From NCBI GenBank assembly GCA_003141855.1, contig PLNS01000012.1:117057-181056 (forward strand): 64,000 bases of DNA. The letters run 5' to 3'. This document shows positions 47,526-57,597 of the stretch, piece after piece; position 1 is the stretch's first letter; every line of letters begins with the position of its first letter. The stretch is from Candidatus Bathyarchaeota archaeon. GTDB taxonomy: Archaea > Thermoproteota > Bathyarchaeia > Bathyarchaeales > Bathycorpusculaceae. The notes beneath the pieces are model-generated. The model was not told where the DNA came from. It did not search any database and saw nothing but the letters and a program-made list of their open reading frames with translations. The translations under genes were made by a program, and so were the position numbers.

Positions 47526-48041
47526 TTAAATGCTTGTTTTCTTAAGAATTTTCCTATTCTTATTCGATGACTCATTTATTTTAGTAAAAATAAACGCTGT
47601 TAACTCTTCGGGCGAAATGTATCTGGGTCCACGCTCATGAAAAACTTGAACTTCAAATATGTCCTTGCTAAAGATGGTTCTTAGCATGTAGTAGTCAAAC
47701 TTTAACGGGGTCCTTTTTTCGCCGTTGCCCTTGTAGTAGCGGATGGAGCAGAAAAAATCCATCGAATGCAAACGCTCCTTCGCCAAAAAATTTAGCGCTT
47801 TCTTGAGTTCCTCTTCATCAATGTAATTGAAGCCTTCTGATTCAGCTAGTCCAAACTCAAAAATCACCTTGCCCTGTGGCACTGTGGGATTGGTGACTTC
47901 CTCAAAACTAAACTCCTTACGGTTTATCTCATAAAAAACTTGAATCATCTTTTGCTGAAGTTGTTTGCTTGAAAGTGTTGAATTGAAACTGTCGATTCTA
48001 TGGATGTTTGTGGGGAAATTTTCGTAAAAACCCAAAGTCAA
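47526..48041 (-). CDS. Hypothetical protein
   Basis: 171-aa ORF. Confidence 0.6.
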   Translation of the reverse strand: MTLGFYENFPTNIHRIDSFNSTLSSKQLQQKMIQVFYEINRKEFSFEEVTNPTVPQGKVIFEFGLAESEGFNYIDEEELKKALNFLAKERLHSMDFFCSIRYYKGNGEKRTPLKFDYYMLRTIFSKDIFEVQVFHERGPRYISPEELTAFIFTKINESSNKNRKILKKTSI

Positions 48042-48053
48042 ATTGGTTCGTGC

Positions 48054-48431
48054 TCAAGCTTTCATTTTTTTAATCTTTTCAAGGCTATTCAGCAATTCGC
48101 CGAGCGCAAGAGTGAGTTTTTGCAGTTCATCCATGTCTTCAGTTTTCTCAATCTTACCCTGTATGTCCTGCATCTTTGCCATCAGTGTTGCTTCAAGCTT
48201 GTCGTAGGTTGTGGTGGGCGCTGGAGCTTGTTTGGGCGGTTCTTCGCCTTCCTTAACGACTACCACTTTCTTTTCGTCCTTTGCGCACCAAAGTGTGCCA
48301 TCTTTTAGCCTAAAGAGTGGGGATGAGCAGACTGGGCATGAGAGGTCGGTTAAGGCGGCGCCTTGAAGTAGCAGGATTGCCCCTCGTTTGACGGGCGTGT
48401 TTTCTGTTTTTTGTTGCATATAGAACCCCAA
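48054..48431 (-). CDS. UPF0148/SSSCA1-like zinc-ribbon protein
   Basis: GAILLLQGAALTDLSCPVCSSPLFRLKDGTLWCAKDEKKVVVV. Confidence 0.85.
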   Translation of the reverse strand: MGFYMQQKTENTPVKRGAILLLQGAALTDLSCPVCSSPLFRLKDGTLWCAKDEKKVVVVKEGEEPPKQAPAPTTTYDKLEATLMAKMQDIQGKIEKTEDMDELQKLTLALGELLNSLEKIKKMKA

Positions 48432-48496
48432 AGTAAATACGTGTCAATGCTTATATAACTTGGTCACTGCCAAAGTGCATTAAAGGGGAACTATTT

Positions 48497-48775
48497 ATGG
48501 TGCGCAAGAAAAAATCTGAAGAGTATGAAGCCAAGATTCAGCAAGCGTTAGTAGTGCTCGGTGAAGTCTCGGAAGACAGTACAACGCCCAGAAATATTAG
48601 ACGTTCCGCAAAAGACGCCATAAATTCTCTGCATAGCCCCGAATATACTCCTGCGGTGAGAGCTTCAAACGCCGTGTCGATGCTGGATGAGATTCTGCAA
48701 GACCCAAACATGCCACCCTACACACGGGTAAAGCTTTGGAACGTAATGAGCTTCATAGAAGCCATAAAAGACTAA
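48497..48775 (+). CDS. UPF0147 family protein
   Basis: TTPRNIRRSAKDAINSLHSPEYTPAVRASNAVSMLDEILQDPNMPPYTRVKLWNVMSFIE. Confidence 0.88.
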   Translation: MVRKKKSEEYEAKIQQALVVLGEVSEDSTTPRNIRRSAKDAINSLHSPEYTPAVRASNAVSMLDEILQDPNMPPYTRVKLWNVMSFIEAIKD

Positions 48776-48818
48776 TCGCTTCACTTTTTGTTTTTAATCA
48801 CTTTATAGAAACGCAGGG

Positions 48819-49289
48819 TTATTTGGCTTGTTTAGACAGCTTCTTAACTTCCTTATACGAGCGAGCGCAGTGCATGCAGCAAAACGCTGTTTCTTTGCCG
48901 TCGATGACTTCTCGGTAGCCACCCTCGTAGACTTTGCAGCCGCAGTGGGCGCAGACGTAGAGGCTTGGTTCAATGGCGATTGCAACTAGCGTGGCGAAGC
49001 GTTTGAAGAGTCCAGTGCACAATTCTCTGCCTTCCTCGGTAAGTTCGAAGATTTTTCTTTCTTTCTCGCCAACAGGTTTCTTGGTGTGTGTGACTAGGCC
49101 TTTTTCTTCGAGTTGTTGTAGGAAGGGGTAGACTAGGCTTGGGCTGACTTCTTTTTTGACTCTTTTTTTGAATTGGCTAATTATGCTATATCCGTGGGCT
49201 GGTCCTTCGTAGAGTATGGTGAGTATGTAGAAGCGGGAGAAGTCGGAAATTAAGTCATCGATGTTTGCGGGTTGTTTGTCGTTTGCCAT
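48819..49289 (-). CDS. PadR-family regulator with C-terminal TRASH-like Cys motif
   Basis: FYILTILYEGPAHGYSIISQFKKRVKKEVSPSLVYPFLQQLEEKGLV; CAHCGCKVYEGGYREVIDGKETAFCCMHCARSY. Confidence 0.85.
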   Translation of the reverse strand: MANDKQPANIDDLISDFSRFYILTILYEGPAHGYSIISQFKKRVKKEVSPSLVYPFLQQLEEKGLVTHTKKPVGEKERKIFELTEEGRELCTGLFKRFATLVAIAIEPSLYVCAHCGCKVYEGGYREVIDGKETAFCCMHCARSYKEVKKLSKQAK

Positions 49290-49333
49290 TGGTGTTCTTT
49301 GTTTATTGGGTGGGTTTGCTGTTATAAATGTTC

Positions 49334-49349
49334 TTTAGATATATCTAAA
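49334..49349. promoter_or_regulatory. Perfect palindrome TTTAGATATATCTAAA in padR/cupin divergent intergenic region
   Basis: 16-bp perfect inverted repeat. Confidence 0.5.
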
Positions 49350-49402
49350 AAATACACATGATACTCCTTTAATAGCGAACTATCAAAACATTATGTGATA
49401 TC

Positions 49403-49744
49403 ATGAAAGTCTTCAATTACAAAACAGTTAGAGCTGAAAAAGCAGATTGTTGCGTTGAAAAAACACAGGTAAGATGGCTGATTACCAAGGAGATGGGCGC
49501 TGAAAACTTTGCCATGAGGCTCTTTGAGATGGAGCCCGGAGGCTGCAGTCCTCTGCATGAGCATCCATGGGAACATGAAGTATTTGTCTTGGAAGGAGAA
49601 GGCTTAGTTTTTGATGGGGAAAAAGCAGTGCCCCTCCAAAATGGTGATGTTATCTTTGTGAAGTCCAACGAGCGGCATCAGTTCAAAAACAACAGCGAAA
49701 AGCCCCTAAAATTCCTGTGCCTAATACCATACATTAAAGAATAA
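49403..49744 (+). CDS. Cupin-domain protein
   Basis: MEPGGCSPLHEHPWEHEVFVLEGEGLVFDGEKAVPLQNGDVIFVKSNERHQFKN. Confidence 0.92.
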   Translation: MKVFNYKTVRAEKADCCVEKTQVRWLITKEMGAENFAMRLFEMEPGGCSPLHEHPWEHEVFVLEGEGLVFDGEKAVPLQNGDVIFVKSNERHQFKNNSEKPLKFLCLIPYIKE

Positions 49745-49828
49745 ACCTGCTTTCCTTTTGGCACACTGTAGCTAAAAATATATGCTAGTTGTTACATCTA
49801 ACTCTGGGTTCCAAGAGGGCAAAGTTCC

Positions 49829-51211
49829 TTGAAATATGACGTAATAATCGTGGGCGCAGGCCCAGCAGGCATCTTCTCAGCGCTAGAACTAACCGAAAAA
49901 ACAAACCTCAACGTCTTAATCCTCGACCGAGGACTAGACATTGACAAGCGCAAGTGCCCCTCAAGCCGAGGCTTCGAATGCGTCCACTGTGAACCATGCT
50001 CAGTTCTCTCAGGCTGGGGCGGAGCAGGCGCTTACAGCGACGGCAAACTAACCCTATCCACGGAAGTTGGCGGATGGCTAAACCAGTACGTCACAACCAA
50101 AGAACTCCAGGAACTAGTCAAATACGTAGACAACATCTACCTTAAATTCGGTGCAAGCGAACAAGTCTACGGTGGCGAAAACGAGGAAGTAGACGAAATC
50201 GAACGGCAAGCCTCGCTTGCAGGTTTGAAGCTTATCAAGCAAAAAGTCCGCCACATGGGCACCGATAAATGCCTCGAAACCCTGCAAAGAATGCGCAAGG
50301 CACTCAACGGCAAAATCACTTTTCTACCAAAAACAGAAGTAAAAGGACTAATCGCCGAAAACCACACCATCCAAGGCGTCGAAACTGTAAATGGCGAAAA
50401 ATTCCTCGCTAAATACGTGATAATTGCTCCTGGAAGAAGCGGGGCAGAATGGCTCCAAACTGAAGCTCAAATCCGCGGGTTAAAAACCGTAAATAACCCA
50501 GTAGACATCGGCGTGCGGGTTGAGCTTTTGGCTTCAGTCATGGAGAAACTCACTAAAGCGCTCTATGAGCCAAAACTGGTTTATTTTTCACGGGATTTTG
50601 ATGACATGGTTCGCACTTTCTGTGTTTCGCCATACGGCGAAGTCACTACAGAATCCTACGATGGCGTCTTAACCGTTAACGGCGGAAGCCATGCAGAAAC
50701 AAGAACAGACAACACAAACTTCGCCATCCTCGTCAGCACCTCATTCACTGAACCTTTCAAAGAACCAATTGCCTACGGCAAATACATAGCAAGGCTTTCC
50801 AACCTGTTAAGCGGCGGCGTAATGGTTCAGCGGCTAGGCGACCTAAATCATGGTCGTCGTTCCACACCTGAACGGCTATCACACAGCGTAGTCACACCCA
50901 CCCTCAAAAACGCCACTCCAGGAGACTTAAGCTTCGTGCTGCCCTACCGTTACTTAGTAGACATACGGGAGATGCTGCAAGCACTAGACAAAATCGCGCC
51001 AGGCGTTGCCTCACCTGAAACACTACTGTACGGCGTCGAAGTCAAATTCTACTCCTCACACCTGCAACTAAACCATGCGTTAGAAAGCAAAATCCAGAAT
51101 ATGTTCACCATCGGCGACGGCGCAGGCGTCACCCGCGGACTTATTCAAGCTTCAGCGTCAGGAATTATCGTTGCGAGGGAAATCCTCAAACGTGAAAAAC
51201 TGAAGGACTAG
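49829..51211 (+). CDS. FAD-dependent dehydrogenase (COG2509-like), TTG start
   Basis: YDVIIVGAGPAGIFSALEL; GDGAGVTRGLIQASASGIIVAREI. Confidence 0.88.
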   Translation: MKYDVIIVGAGPAGIFSALELTEKTNLNVLILDRGLDIDKRKCPSSRGFECVHCEPCSVLSGWGGAGAYSDGKLTLSTEVGGWLNQYVTTKELQELVKYVDNIYLKFGASEQVYGGENEEVDEIERQASLAGLKLIKQKVRHMGTDKCLETLQRMRKALNGKITFLPKTEVKGLIAENHTIQGVETVNGEKFLAKYVIIAPGRSGAEWLQTEAQIRGLKTVNNPVDIGVRVELLASVMEKLTKALYEPKLVYFSRDFDDMVRTFCVSPYGEVTTESYDGVLTVNGGSHAETRTDNTNFAILVSTSFTEPFKEPIAYGKYIARLSNLLSGGVMVQRLGDLNHGRRSTPERLSHSVVTPTLKNATPGDLSFVLPYRYLVDIREMLQALDKIAPGVASPETLLYGVEVKFYSSHLQLNHALESKIQNMFTIGDGAGVTRGLIQASASGIIVAREILKREKLKD

Positions 51212-51215
51212 AAAA

Positions 51216-51962
51216 ATGGCTGCTGTGGCTCAGGAAATAAGGTGCTCGCATTGCGGTGCCCCAGTTGAGTTCAAGCCAGGCGAACTAGTAGCCACCTGCA
51301 AATACTGCGGCTTCACCACCGTAATCGAAACAGGCCAAGCATTCACTTTTGAGCACTCTTTACTGCTAAACAGCTACTCTGAAGAGCAAGTGGAAAATTT
51401 AGTGCGCGATTGGATGCGCTCAGGCTTCATGAAACCAGGCGATTTAGCTAAAAAATCAAAAATAACCGAGAAAAACCTGGTTTACTTACCATTTTGGCTT
51501 GTTTCCGCCGACGCTACAACCAAGTACAAAGGAATTTTCGAGCGCATATCGCCACCTATTGTTAAGGAAGGACAAATCCAAAAAGAGTACAACTGGCTGG
51601 TGTTAGCAAGAGAAGCATCAGGCTTTCCAACCAGAGAATATAACGTTCCTTTAACGGGCAAAATTCCATATGACTTCAGAAAAATCGAAGGCTTCGCCAA
51701 ACTGCTAAACAGCGAAATGACCCGCGATGAAGCCTTAGAGATTGCTAAGCAGCAGATTGAAGCCCTTCACCGTTTTCTGCTCCAGCAGGATATAGATAAA
51801 ATTGTTGAAGCCAATACGACCATTAACTTGAAGCAGATGGTTTACCTGCATGCGCCAGTCTGGTTCATAAAATACGAGTACAAAAACAACGCCTACCAGA
51901 TGATTGTTGATGGCGCGACGGGTATGGTTTTGAAGGGCGATATACCCTCTTCCAAGTTCTAG
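51216..51962 (+). CDS. Zinc-ribbon (TFIIB-like) protein
   Basis: EIRCSHCGAPVEFKPGELVATCKYCGFTTVIE. Confidence 0.8.
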   Translation: MAAVAQEIRCSHCGAPVEFKPGELVATCKYCGFTTVIETGQAFTFEHSLLLNSYSEEQVENLVRDWMRSGFMKPGDLAKKSKITEKNLVYLPFWLVSADATTKYKGIFERISPPIVKEGQIQKEYNWLVLAREASGFPTREYNVPLTGKIPYDFRKIEGFAKLLNSEMTRDEALEIAKQQIEALHRFLLQQDIDKIVEANTTINLKQMVYLHAPVWFIKYEYKNNAYQMIVDGATGMVLKGDIPSSKF

Positions 51963-52031
51963 TTTTGTTTAATAAACTTTAAAAGCAAGCGTTTTTCTAT
52001 AACGGAATGCAAATATTGGAGGATTTAGGCA

Positions 52032-52571
52032 ATGAGCGAAAATAAAGATGTGTATGCCCAGGCAAAAAGCCAAATGAGGCTTTCAGAACGCATAGCAGCG
52101 GCACTTCCAGGGTTCCGCGGATACAAAGAGAAGGAACTTCGCCGCGAATCAGACAAACTGATTAGGAATGATCTAACCCTTAAGCTCTCCAAAGATAAAG
52201 ATAACGTCAGAAGCATCGCACAAAAAATAGCCGACAAACGTTATCTAGACGTTCTGCCAGACATCGATAGGTTAAACGCTAAAATGGATCGCATAACAGA
52301 AAAAGTAAACCATGCTTCATACGGTTACGCTGGATTCTACGATATAGTGAAAATCAAGGAAGAGCACCTTGACAGAATGATAACCTTCGACAACCAACTC
52401 CTCGACGAAGTTAACGCTCTAACCGCCAGCATCGAAGATTTAAAAGCGCAGTTATTGAGCAATAACTTCTCAAACCTCAAAGACAAAATACAAGCCATAG
52501 CTGACAAGTTTGAATTGCTCGAGGATACGTTTGATAAAAGAGAACAAGTAATCTTAGGAGTGACACAGTAA
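52032..52571 (+). CDS. Coiled-coil hypothetical protein
   Basis: 179-aa helical ORF; its stop overlaps the start of the SPFH gene. Confidence 0.75.
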   Translation: MSENKDVYAQAKSQMRLSERIAAALPGFRGYKEKELRRESDKLIRNDLTLKLSKDKDNVRSIAQKIADKRYLDVLPDIDRLNAKMDRITEKVNHASYGYAGFYDIVKIKEEHLDRMITFDNQLLDEVNALTASIEDLKAQLLSNNFSNLKDKIQAIADKFELLEDTFDKREQVILGVTQ

Positions 52572-53551
52572 TGCCGCAAGTAATAGAATGGACAAACGCT
52601 GGCCCAGATGCCATAGTTTGGCGGTACCCAAACGAAGACATCACCTGGGGAGCCCAACTAATCGTACATGAATACGAGATGGCAGTGTTCTTCCGAGATG
52701 GAAAAGCCTACGACGTGTTTGGTCCAGGCAGACACACACTCACAACCTTGAATCTGCCCGTACTAACGAGCCTGCTGACGCGGTTGGCTGGTTTTGGCGG
52801 CAACAAACCCTTCAAAGCTACCGTCCTTTACATCAGCACCAAAGTCTTCGCTGGCAAATGGGGCACAAAAGCACAAACCACTGAACTCGCACCCTTGCAA
52901 GTGTACGGGCAATTCTGGTTCAAAATCGCAGAGGCATCCCTATTCGTCAACGAAGTCATCGGCGGACAAAACGCCTACACCACAGACCAAGTCAACGACT
53001 TCCTGCGCGGTTTCCTAAACGAGAAAATAATCGATGAACTCAGCCACTACGACCTGGTCACAGTCTTCACACGCTTAGATGAAACCTCAGTTATCGTCAA
53101 AAACTCGCTGATAGACTACTTTAAACGCGTCGGCATCGAACTAACCGACCTGCGCTTCGAAGGCATAGACACAACACCCGAATACCGAGAACGCTTATTC
53201 TGGCTAAAAACAGGCAGAACCGCACCCGAAGAAGTCCTGCGCATGGAAACAATCAAAAGCGCTGCTGAATCACTGGGAAAATCAGGCGGTGGCGGCGCAG
53301 CCCTAGGAACAGGCATGGTTCTCATCCCGCAAATCATGACCCCCCAAGGGACAACACAGGCAGCACCCATAGCGGCACTCGTCATCTGCCCCAAATGCGG
53401 AGAAAAAGTTCCAGCAACAAGCAAATTCTGCCCCAACTGCGGAACAACCCTAACACCACCATCACAAGGCGCAATGACCTGCCCCAACTGTGGCAAATCT
53501 ATCCCTGCCAACTCAAAGTTCTGTCCAGAATGCGGAAACAAAATCGCTTAG
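52571..53551 (+). CDS. SPFH-domain protein (virion core protein-like) with two C-terminal zinc ribbons
   Basis: DGKAYDVFGPGRHTLTTLNLPVL; CPKCGEKVPATSKFCPNCG and CPNCGKSIPANSKFCPECG. Confidence 0.87.
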   Translation: MPQVIEWTNAGPDAIVWRYPNEDITWGAQLIVHEYEMAVFFRDGKAYDVFGPGRHTLTTLNLPVLTSLLTRLAGFGGNKPFKATVLYISTKVFAGKWGTKAQTTELAPLQVYGQFWFKIAEASLFVNEVIGGQNAYTTDQVNDFLRGFLNEKIIDELSHYDLVTVFTRLDETSVIVKNSLIDYFKRVGIELTDLRFEGIDTTPEYRERLFWLKTGRTAPEEVLRMETIKSAAESLGKSGGGGAALGTGMVLIPQIMTPQGTTQAAPIAALVICPKCGEKVPATSKFCPNCGTTLTPPSQGAMTCPNCGKSIPANSKFCPECGNKIA

Positions 53552-53562
53552 GGGCATCCTAA

Positions 53563-53901
53563 ATGAGTGAAAGCAACCGCCAACTCTTAAGCATCGGCAT
53601 CTTCTTTTTAACAGTTGTAGTAGCGATACTGTTGTTTGCTGTGGGGCTTATCGGTTGGACTTTGATTGTTCCGGTTGTTTTGGTGCTTTCTGGCTTATGG
53701 GCACTGGTTTTAGCTGGCTTAAGAGCAAGCAAACCGCAGAAGTACGAACGCGGAACCTTTAGCACGATGGCTTTAGGCTTATGCCTGATAGCTGTCGGGG
53801 GCGCATGGTTCCTGTTTGCCTTCAGCTGGATCTACTCGTTAGTGTTGATCCTGCTTGTGCTCGCAGCCTTAGCGATTGCAGCAGCACTAAAACGCAAATA
53901 A
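53563..53901 (+). CDS. Four-TM membrane protein
   Basis: 112-aa ORF with four hydrophobic segments. Confidence 0.7.
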   Translation: MSESNRQLLSIGIFFLTVVVAILLFAVGLIGWTLIVPVVLVLSGLWALVLAGLRASKPQKYERGTFSTMALGLCLIAVGGAWFLFAFSWIYSLVLILLVLAALAIAAALKRK

Positions 53902-53976
53902 CTCCCCTCGAGCCTTTTTGGCTCTAAACATTTTTCTATCACATCTGTACAGTCATGATGCAGAAGGCAAGCTGTT

Positions 53977-55578
53977 ATGAGCGAAGAAACTATCGGTCAC
54001 GGCACATGGTACGACATGATGGCTAAGAAAGTCATCGAAAGAGAACGATCGCTAAATAGAGACATGAGTAAAGTGCGAACAGAGATGGGTCTTGGCGCCT
54101 CAGGTTTTCCCCACATTGGCAGCTTAGGTGATGCGTCGCGTAGCTACGCGGTTACATTGGCGTTGAAGAACCTGAATTGTAATTCTGAACTTATTGCCTT
54201 CTGCGACGATAAAGATGGTTTACGAAAGGTTCCCGCAGGGATCTCTAAGGACATGGAAAAGTACCTGGGGTACTCTGTTTCCAGCATACCTGACCCCTTT
54301 GGGTGCCACGAAAGCTACGGCAAACACATGAGTTCGTTGCTGCTGGACGCACTAGATAAATGCGGCATAGAATACAAGTACTACTCGGCCAAACAAGTCT
54401 ACGAAGAAGGCCTGCTTCTAAACGAGATTCGAACCATACTTATCAACGCTAAAAAAGTCGGCGAAATCGTCAAGCAAGAAGTGGGCCAAGAAACCTACAC
54501 CGAGGTTTTGCCGTTTTTTGCGGTTTGCGAGAAATGTGGGCACCTCTACACGACTAGGGCCTACAAGTTCGATCCCAAAACCGACAAGGTCTCGTATAAA
54601 TGTGAAGGCCTTGAAATCCGAGGCAAACTGATCGCAGGTTGTGGCCACGAAGGCGAAGTGGACATAAAAAGCGGCGAAGGCAAACTCACTTGGAAAAGCG
54701 AATTTGCTGCTCGCTGGAAGGCTCTGGACATTAGATTTGAAGCTTACGGCAAAGACATCGCCGACTCCGTACGCATCAACGACCGCATTTGCCGCGAAGT
54801 GCTCTGTTTTGAGCCACCTTCCCATGCAAAATATGAGATGTTCCTCGACAAAGGCGGAAAGAAAATTTCCAAGTCAGCAGGCAACGTTTTCACGCCGCAA
54901 GTGTGGTTCAATTACGGTTCGCCCCAATCGCTTCTTTTGCTCATGCTTAAGCGGTTCGTCGGCACTCGCACTTTGGGTGTTTCGGATATTCCAGCGTACA
55001 TGAACGAACTTGACTCCTTGGAGGAGGTTTACTTTGGCAAAAAACAGGTCGGCGAGAAGGAAGCCACCAAACTCAAAGGCTTATACCTGTACTGCTACGT
55101 CATGAAGCCACCAGCTAAACCCAGCGTTCACGTGCCCTACAACCTCATGGCGTTTCTCGTCAAGATGGCGCCCAAAGAATGCCTAAACGATTACGTGACC
55201 GAGAAACTGCAGAGTTACGGTTATTTGCAGAAAAACCAAACCTTAGACGCCAACCTATTGCAGCGCATCAAGTACGCGTTGAATTGGACAAGGGACTTTG
55301 AAGAAATCAAAGAAACCGAAGTAGAACTAACCGCTGAAGAAAAGAAAGCCATCGCTGAACTCATAACCAAACTGCAAACCGAAGACGACCCAGACAAAAT
55401 CCAAAACGCCATCTTTAACGCTGCCAAAGACAATGCAATAAAACCAGGCGCTTTCTTCAAAACGTTGTACCAGGTTTTGATGGGTGCACCGCAGGGTCCA
55501 CGTCTTGGTCCATACGTGCTTGCTATGGGAAAACAAAACGTGCTTGCCGCGCTACAAAGAGTACTAAGTAAAAGTTAG
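53977..55578 (+). CDS. lysS: Lysyl-tRNA synthetase, class I
   Basis: ASGFPHIGSLGDASRSYAV; KKISKSAGNVFTPQVW. Confidence 0.95.
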   Translation: MSEETIGHGTWYDMMAKKVIERERSLNRDMSKVRTEMGLGASGFPHIGSLGDASRSYAVTLALKNLNCNSELIAFCDDKDGLRKVPAGISKDMEKYLGYSVSSIPDPFGCHESYGKHMSSLLLDALDKCGIEYKYYSAKQVYEEGLLLNEIRTILINAKKVGEIVKQEVGQETYTEVLPFFAVCEKCGHLYTTRAYKFDPKTDKVSYKCEGLEIRGKLIAGCGHEGEVDIKSGEGKLTWKSEFAARWKALDIRFEAYGKDIADSVRINDRICREVLCFEPPSHAKYEMFLDKGGKKISKSAGNVFTPQVWFNYGSPQSLLLLMLKRFVGTRTLGVSDIPAYMNELDSLEEVYFGKKQVGEKEATKLKGLYLYCYVMKPPAKPSVHVPYNLMAFLVKMAPKECLNDYVTEKLQSYGYLQKNQTLDANLLQRIKYALNWTRDFEEIKETEVELTAEEKKAIAELITKLQTEDDPDKIQNAIFNAAKDNAIKPGAFFKTLYQVLMGAPQGPRLGPYVLAMGKQNVLAALQRVLSKS

Positions 55579-55615
55579 CGCTTTCTCTTCTTTTCTTTTG
55601 AAAAAATAAAGAGGT

Positions 55616-55812
55616 TTACCATTGCCTAGCCAGTGTTAAGCCGTTTGTTGTAGTGTACACCTCTTGTGAATAAGCAGCGGTCCAGCTGTCGTCCCATGTC
55701 CCGTGGATAATGTCTGAGGTGAAATCGAATTGTCCAATTGTTCCATCGCCGCTTGATTGAAGTGTTAGTCTTGAACCGCTTAGGGGTTTAATTTTGTTAG
55801 AATCAGCCTGTT
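55616..55812 (-). pseudogene. Start-less ORF fragment, probable remnant of a larger (secreted?) protein
   Basis: Hand translation between in-frame stops: QKQADSNKIKPLSGSRLTLQSSGDGTIGQFDFTSDIIHGTWDDSWTAAYSQEVYTTTNGLTLARQW*. Confidence 0.45.
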
Positions 55813-55885
55813 TTTGTTAACAAAAGACTTAATTTGTTATTTCCCAATAATTACTAGTGTATCATCTCTAGTTTTGGAGGAATTT

Positions 55886-57511
55886 ATGGTTGAGTTCCAA
55901 GACTCTGCCAGCATAGAACCAAAAAAGGAAAAGCCCCCGAGGATCGTTAAAGAAGATTCCCTAAGAACTTGCTACTCGCCTTGCGCTTTAAATTTGGATG
56001 AAGCGCGGCTTAGAGATATTTTAGAAAATATTCCTTCTGCCGTGATGGTTGTTGAAAAGCCTGATGGCAAAGTAACCTACGCTAATAAACGAGCCATTAA
56101 ACTTCACGGCGTAAACCCTTGCGGCATTGAACTAAATAAGCATCCTGCAAACTTAAAGATTCTAACTTTAAACGGCAAAGTTTGCCCCACCGAAGAACTC
56201 TACAGTTACAGGGCACTGTTCAAAGAGGAAACTTTGCGAAACTCAACAATAATTATTGAACAACCTACTGGAAAGCAGTTTATTGTGGTAGTGAGCGCAA
56301 AACCGCTCTACGATAAAGACGGCAAAGTTAACGCGGCAGTAGCCGTTTTCGAGAATGTAACTGGTCACGTTAAGACTCAAAATGCACTCATGGAAAGTGA
56401 GGAGCGGTTGAAAATGGCGCAGAAGATTGCTCATGTGGGAAGCTGGGAGTATTACGTTAAAGAGGACAGGGCAGTTTGGTCTGAAGAGTTATTCCATATT
56501 TTTGGTTTAAAGCCTCAGCGGTTTGGTCCAAATACCAGTGAATATTTAACTCGAATTTACATTGAGGATAGGGAAGCGATAAACAAATCAATGGAGCAAA
56601 TGCTCTTTAAAGAAGGCTTATCTTCTAAAGCAAGTTTTGATTATCGTATCATCCATGAAGATGGCTCGGTTCGCATTATACATTCTGAGCGAATGGTTAG
56701 AGAAGTTGGCGAAGATAATAAGCCAACAAGAATAGTTGGAATAGAACAGGACATAACTGAACGCAAGCAGACTGAACAGAAGCTCGAACAATACGCGAAG
56801 AATTTAGAGGAGCTTGTTGATGAGCGAACAAAACAACTCAAGGATGCCGAACGGTTGGCGGCTATTGGGCAAACTGCAGGCATGATTGGTCACGATATCC
56901 GTAATCCGTTGCAGGCTATTGCTGGGGAACTGTTTTTGATGAAGCAGGATGTGGATGGTTCACCTGATAGCCAATGTAAACGCAGTTTGGAGGAGAGTTT
57001 GGTTTCTATCCAAGAGCAGGTGGATTACATGAACAAGATTATCTCTGATTTGCAAGACTTTGCAAGACCGCTAAAGCCTGAGTTGGTGGAGGTTGAGCTT
57101 TGCAGTGCCATACCACAACTGGTTGCAACCGTTAATGTGCCAGACAACATTCAAGCCATGGCAGAATGTGATACTGAATTACCGAAAATTAAGCTGGATT
57201 TAACTTTTCTGAAGCGCATCTTGGTTAACCTGGCAACGAACGCGATTCAAGCCATGCCAGACGGCGGGAAACTAACCATAAAAGCCTCTCAAGAAGCCAA
57301 CACGGTTTCCATCACTGTTACGGATACGGGCGTGGGTATTCCAGACGCGGTGAAACCAAAAATCTTCCAGCCCCTCATGACCACCAAGTCCAAGGGGCAA
57401 GGCTTCGGACTAGCCGTTGTTAAACGTTTAGTAGAGGCTCAGGGCGGCACGATAACGTTTGAGAGCAAAGTGGGCGAAGGAACACAATTCAAACTGTCTT
57501 TTCCTAAATAA
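55886..57511 (+). CDS. Soluble PAS-domain sensor histidine kinase
   Basis: Two PAS domains, H-box GMIGHDIRNPLQAIAGELF, N-box NLATNAIQAMPDGGKL, G-boxes DTGVGIP and GQGFGLAVVKRLVE; ATG at 55886 preceded by GGAGG. Confidence 0.92.
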   Translation: MVEFQDSASIEPKKEKPPRIVKEDSLRTCYSPCALNLDEARLRDILENIPSAVMVVEKPDGKVTYANKRAIKLHGVNPCGIELNKHPANLKILTLNGKVCPTEELYSYRALFKEETLRNSTIIIEQPTGKQFIVVVSAKPLYDKDGKVNAAVAVFENVTGHVKTQNALMESEERLKMAQKIAHVGSWEYYVKEDRAVWSEELFHIFGLKPQRFGPNTSEYLTRIYIEDREAINKSMEQMLFKEGLSSKASFDYRIIHEDGSVRIIHSERMVREVGEDNKPTRIVGIEQDITERKQTEQKLEQYAKNLEELVDERTKQLKDAERLAAIGQTAGMIGHDIRNPLQAIAGELFLMKQDVDGSPDSQCKRSLEESLVSIQEQVDYMNKIISDLQDFARPLKPELVEVELCSAIPQLVATVNVPDNIQAMAECDTELPKIKLDLTFLKRILVNLATNAIQAMPDGGKLTIKASQEANTVSITVTDTGVGIPDAVKPKIFQPLMTTKSKGQGFGLAVVKRLVEAQGGTITFESKVGEGTQFKLSFPK

Positions 57512-57597
57512 CAGGTTTATTTTAGACCACTATTTTTAAGTTTAAGCAAAGTATTTACTATTCTGCCCTTTTAGTTTCTGGGTATAAAGCAAGCGTG

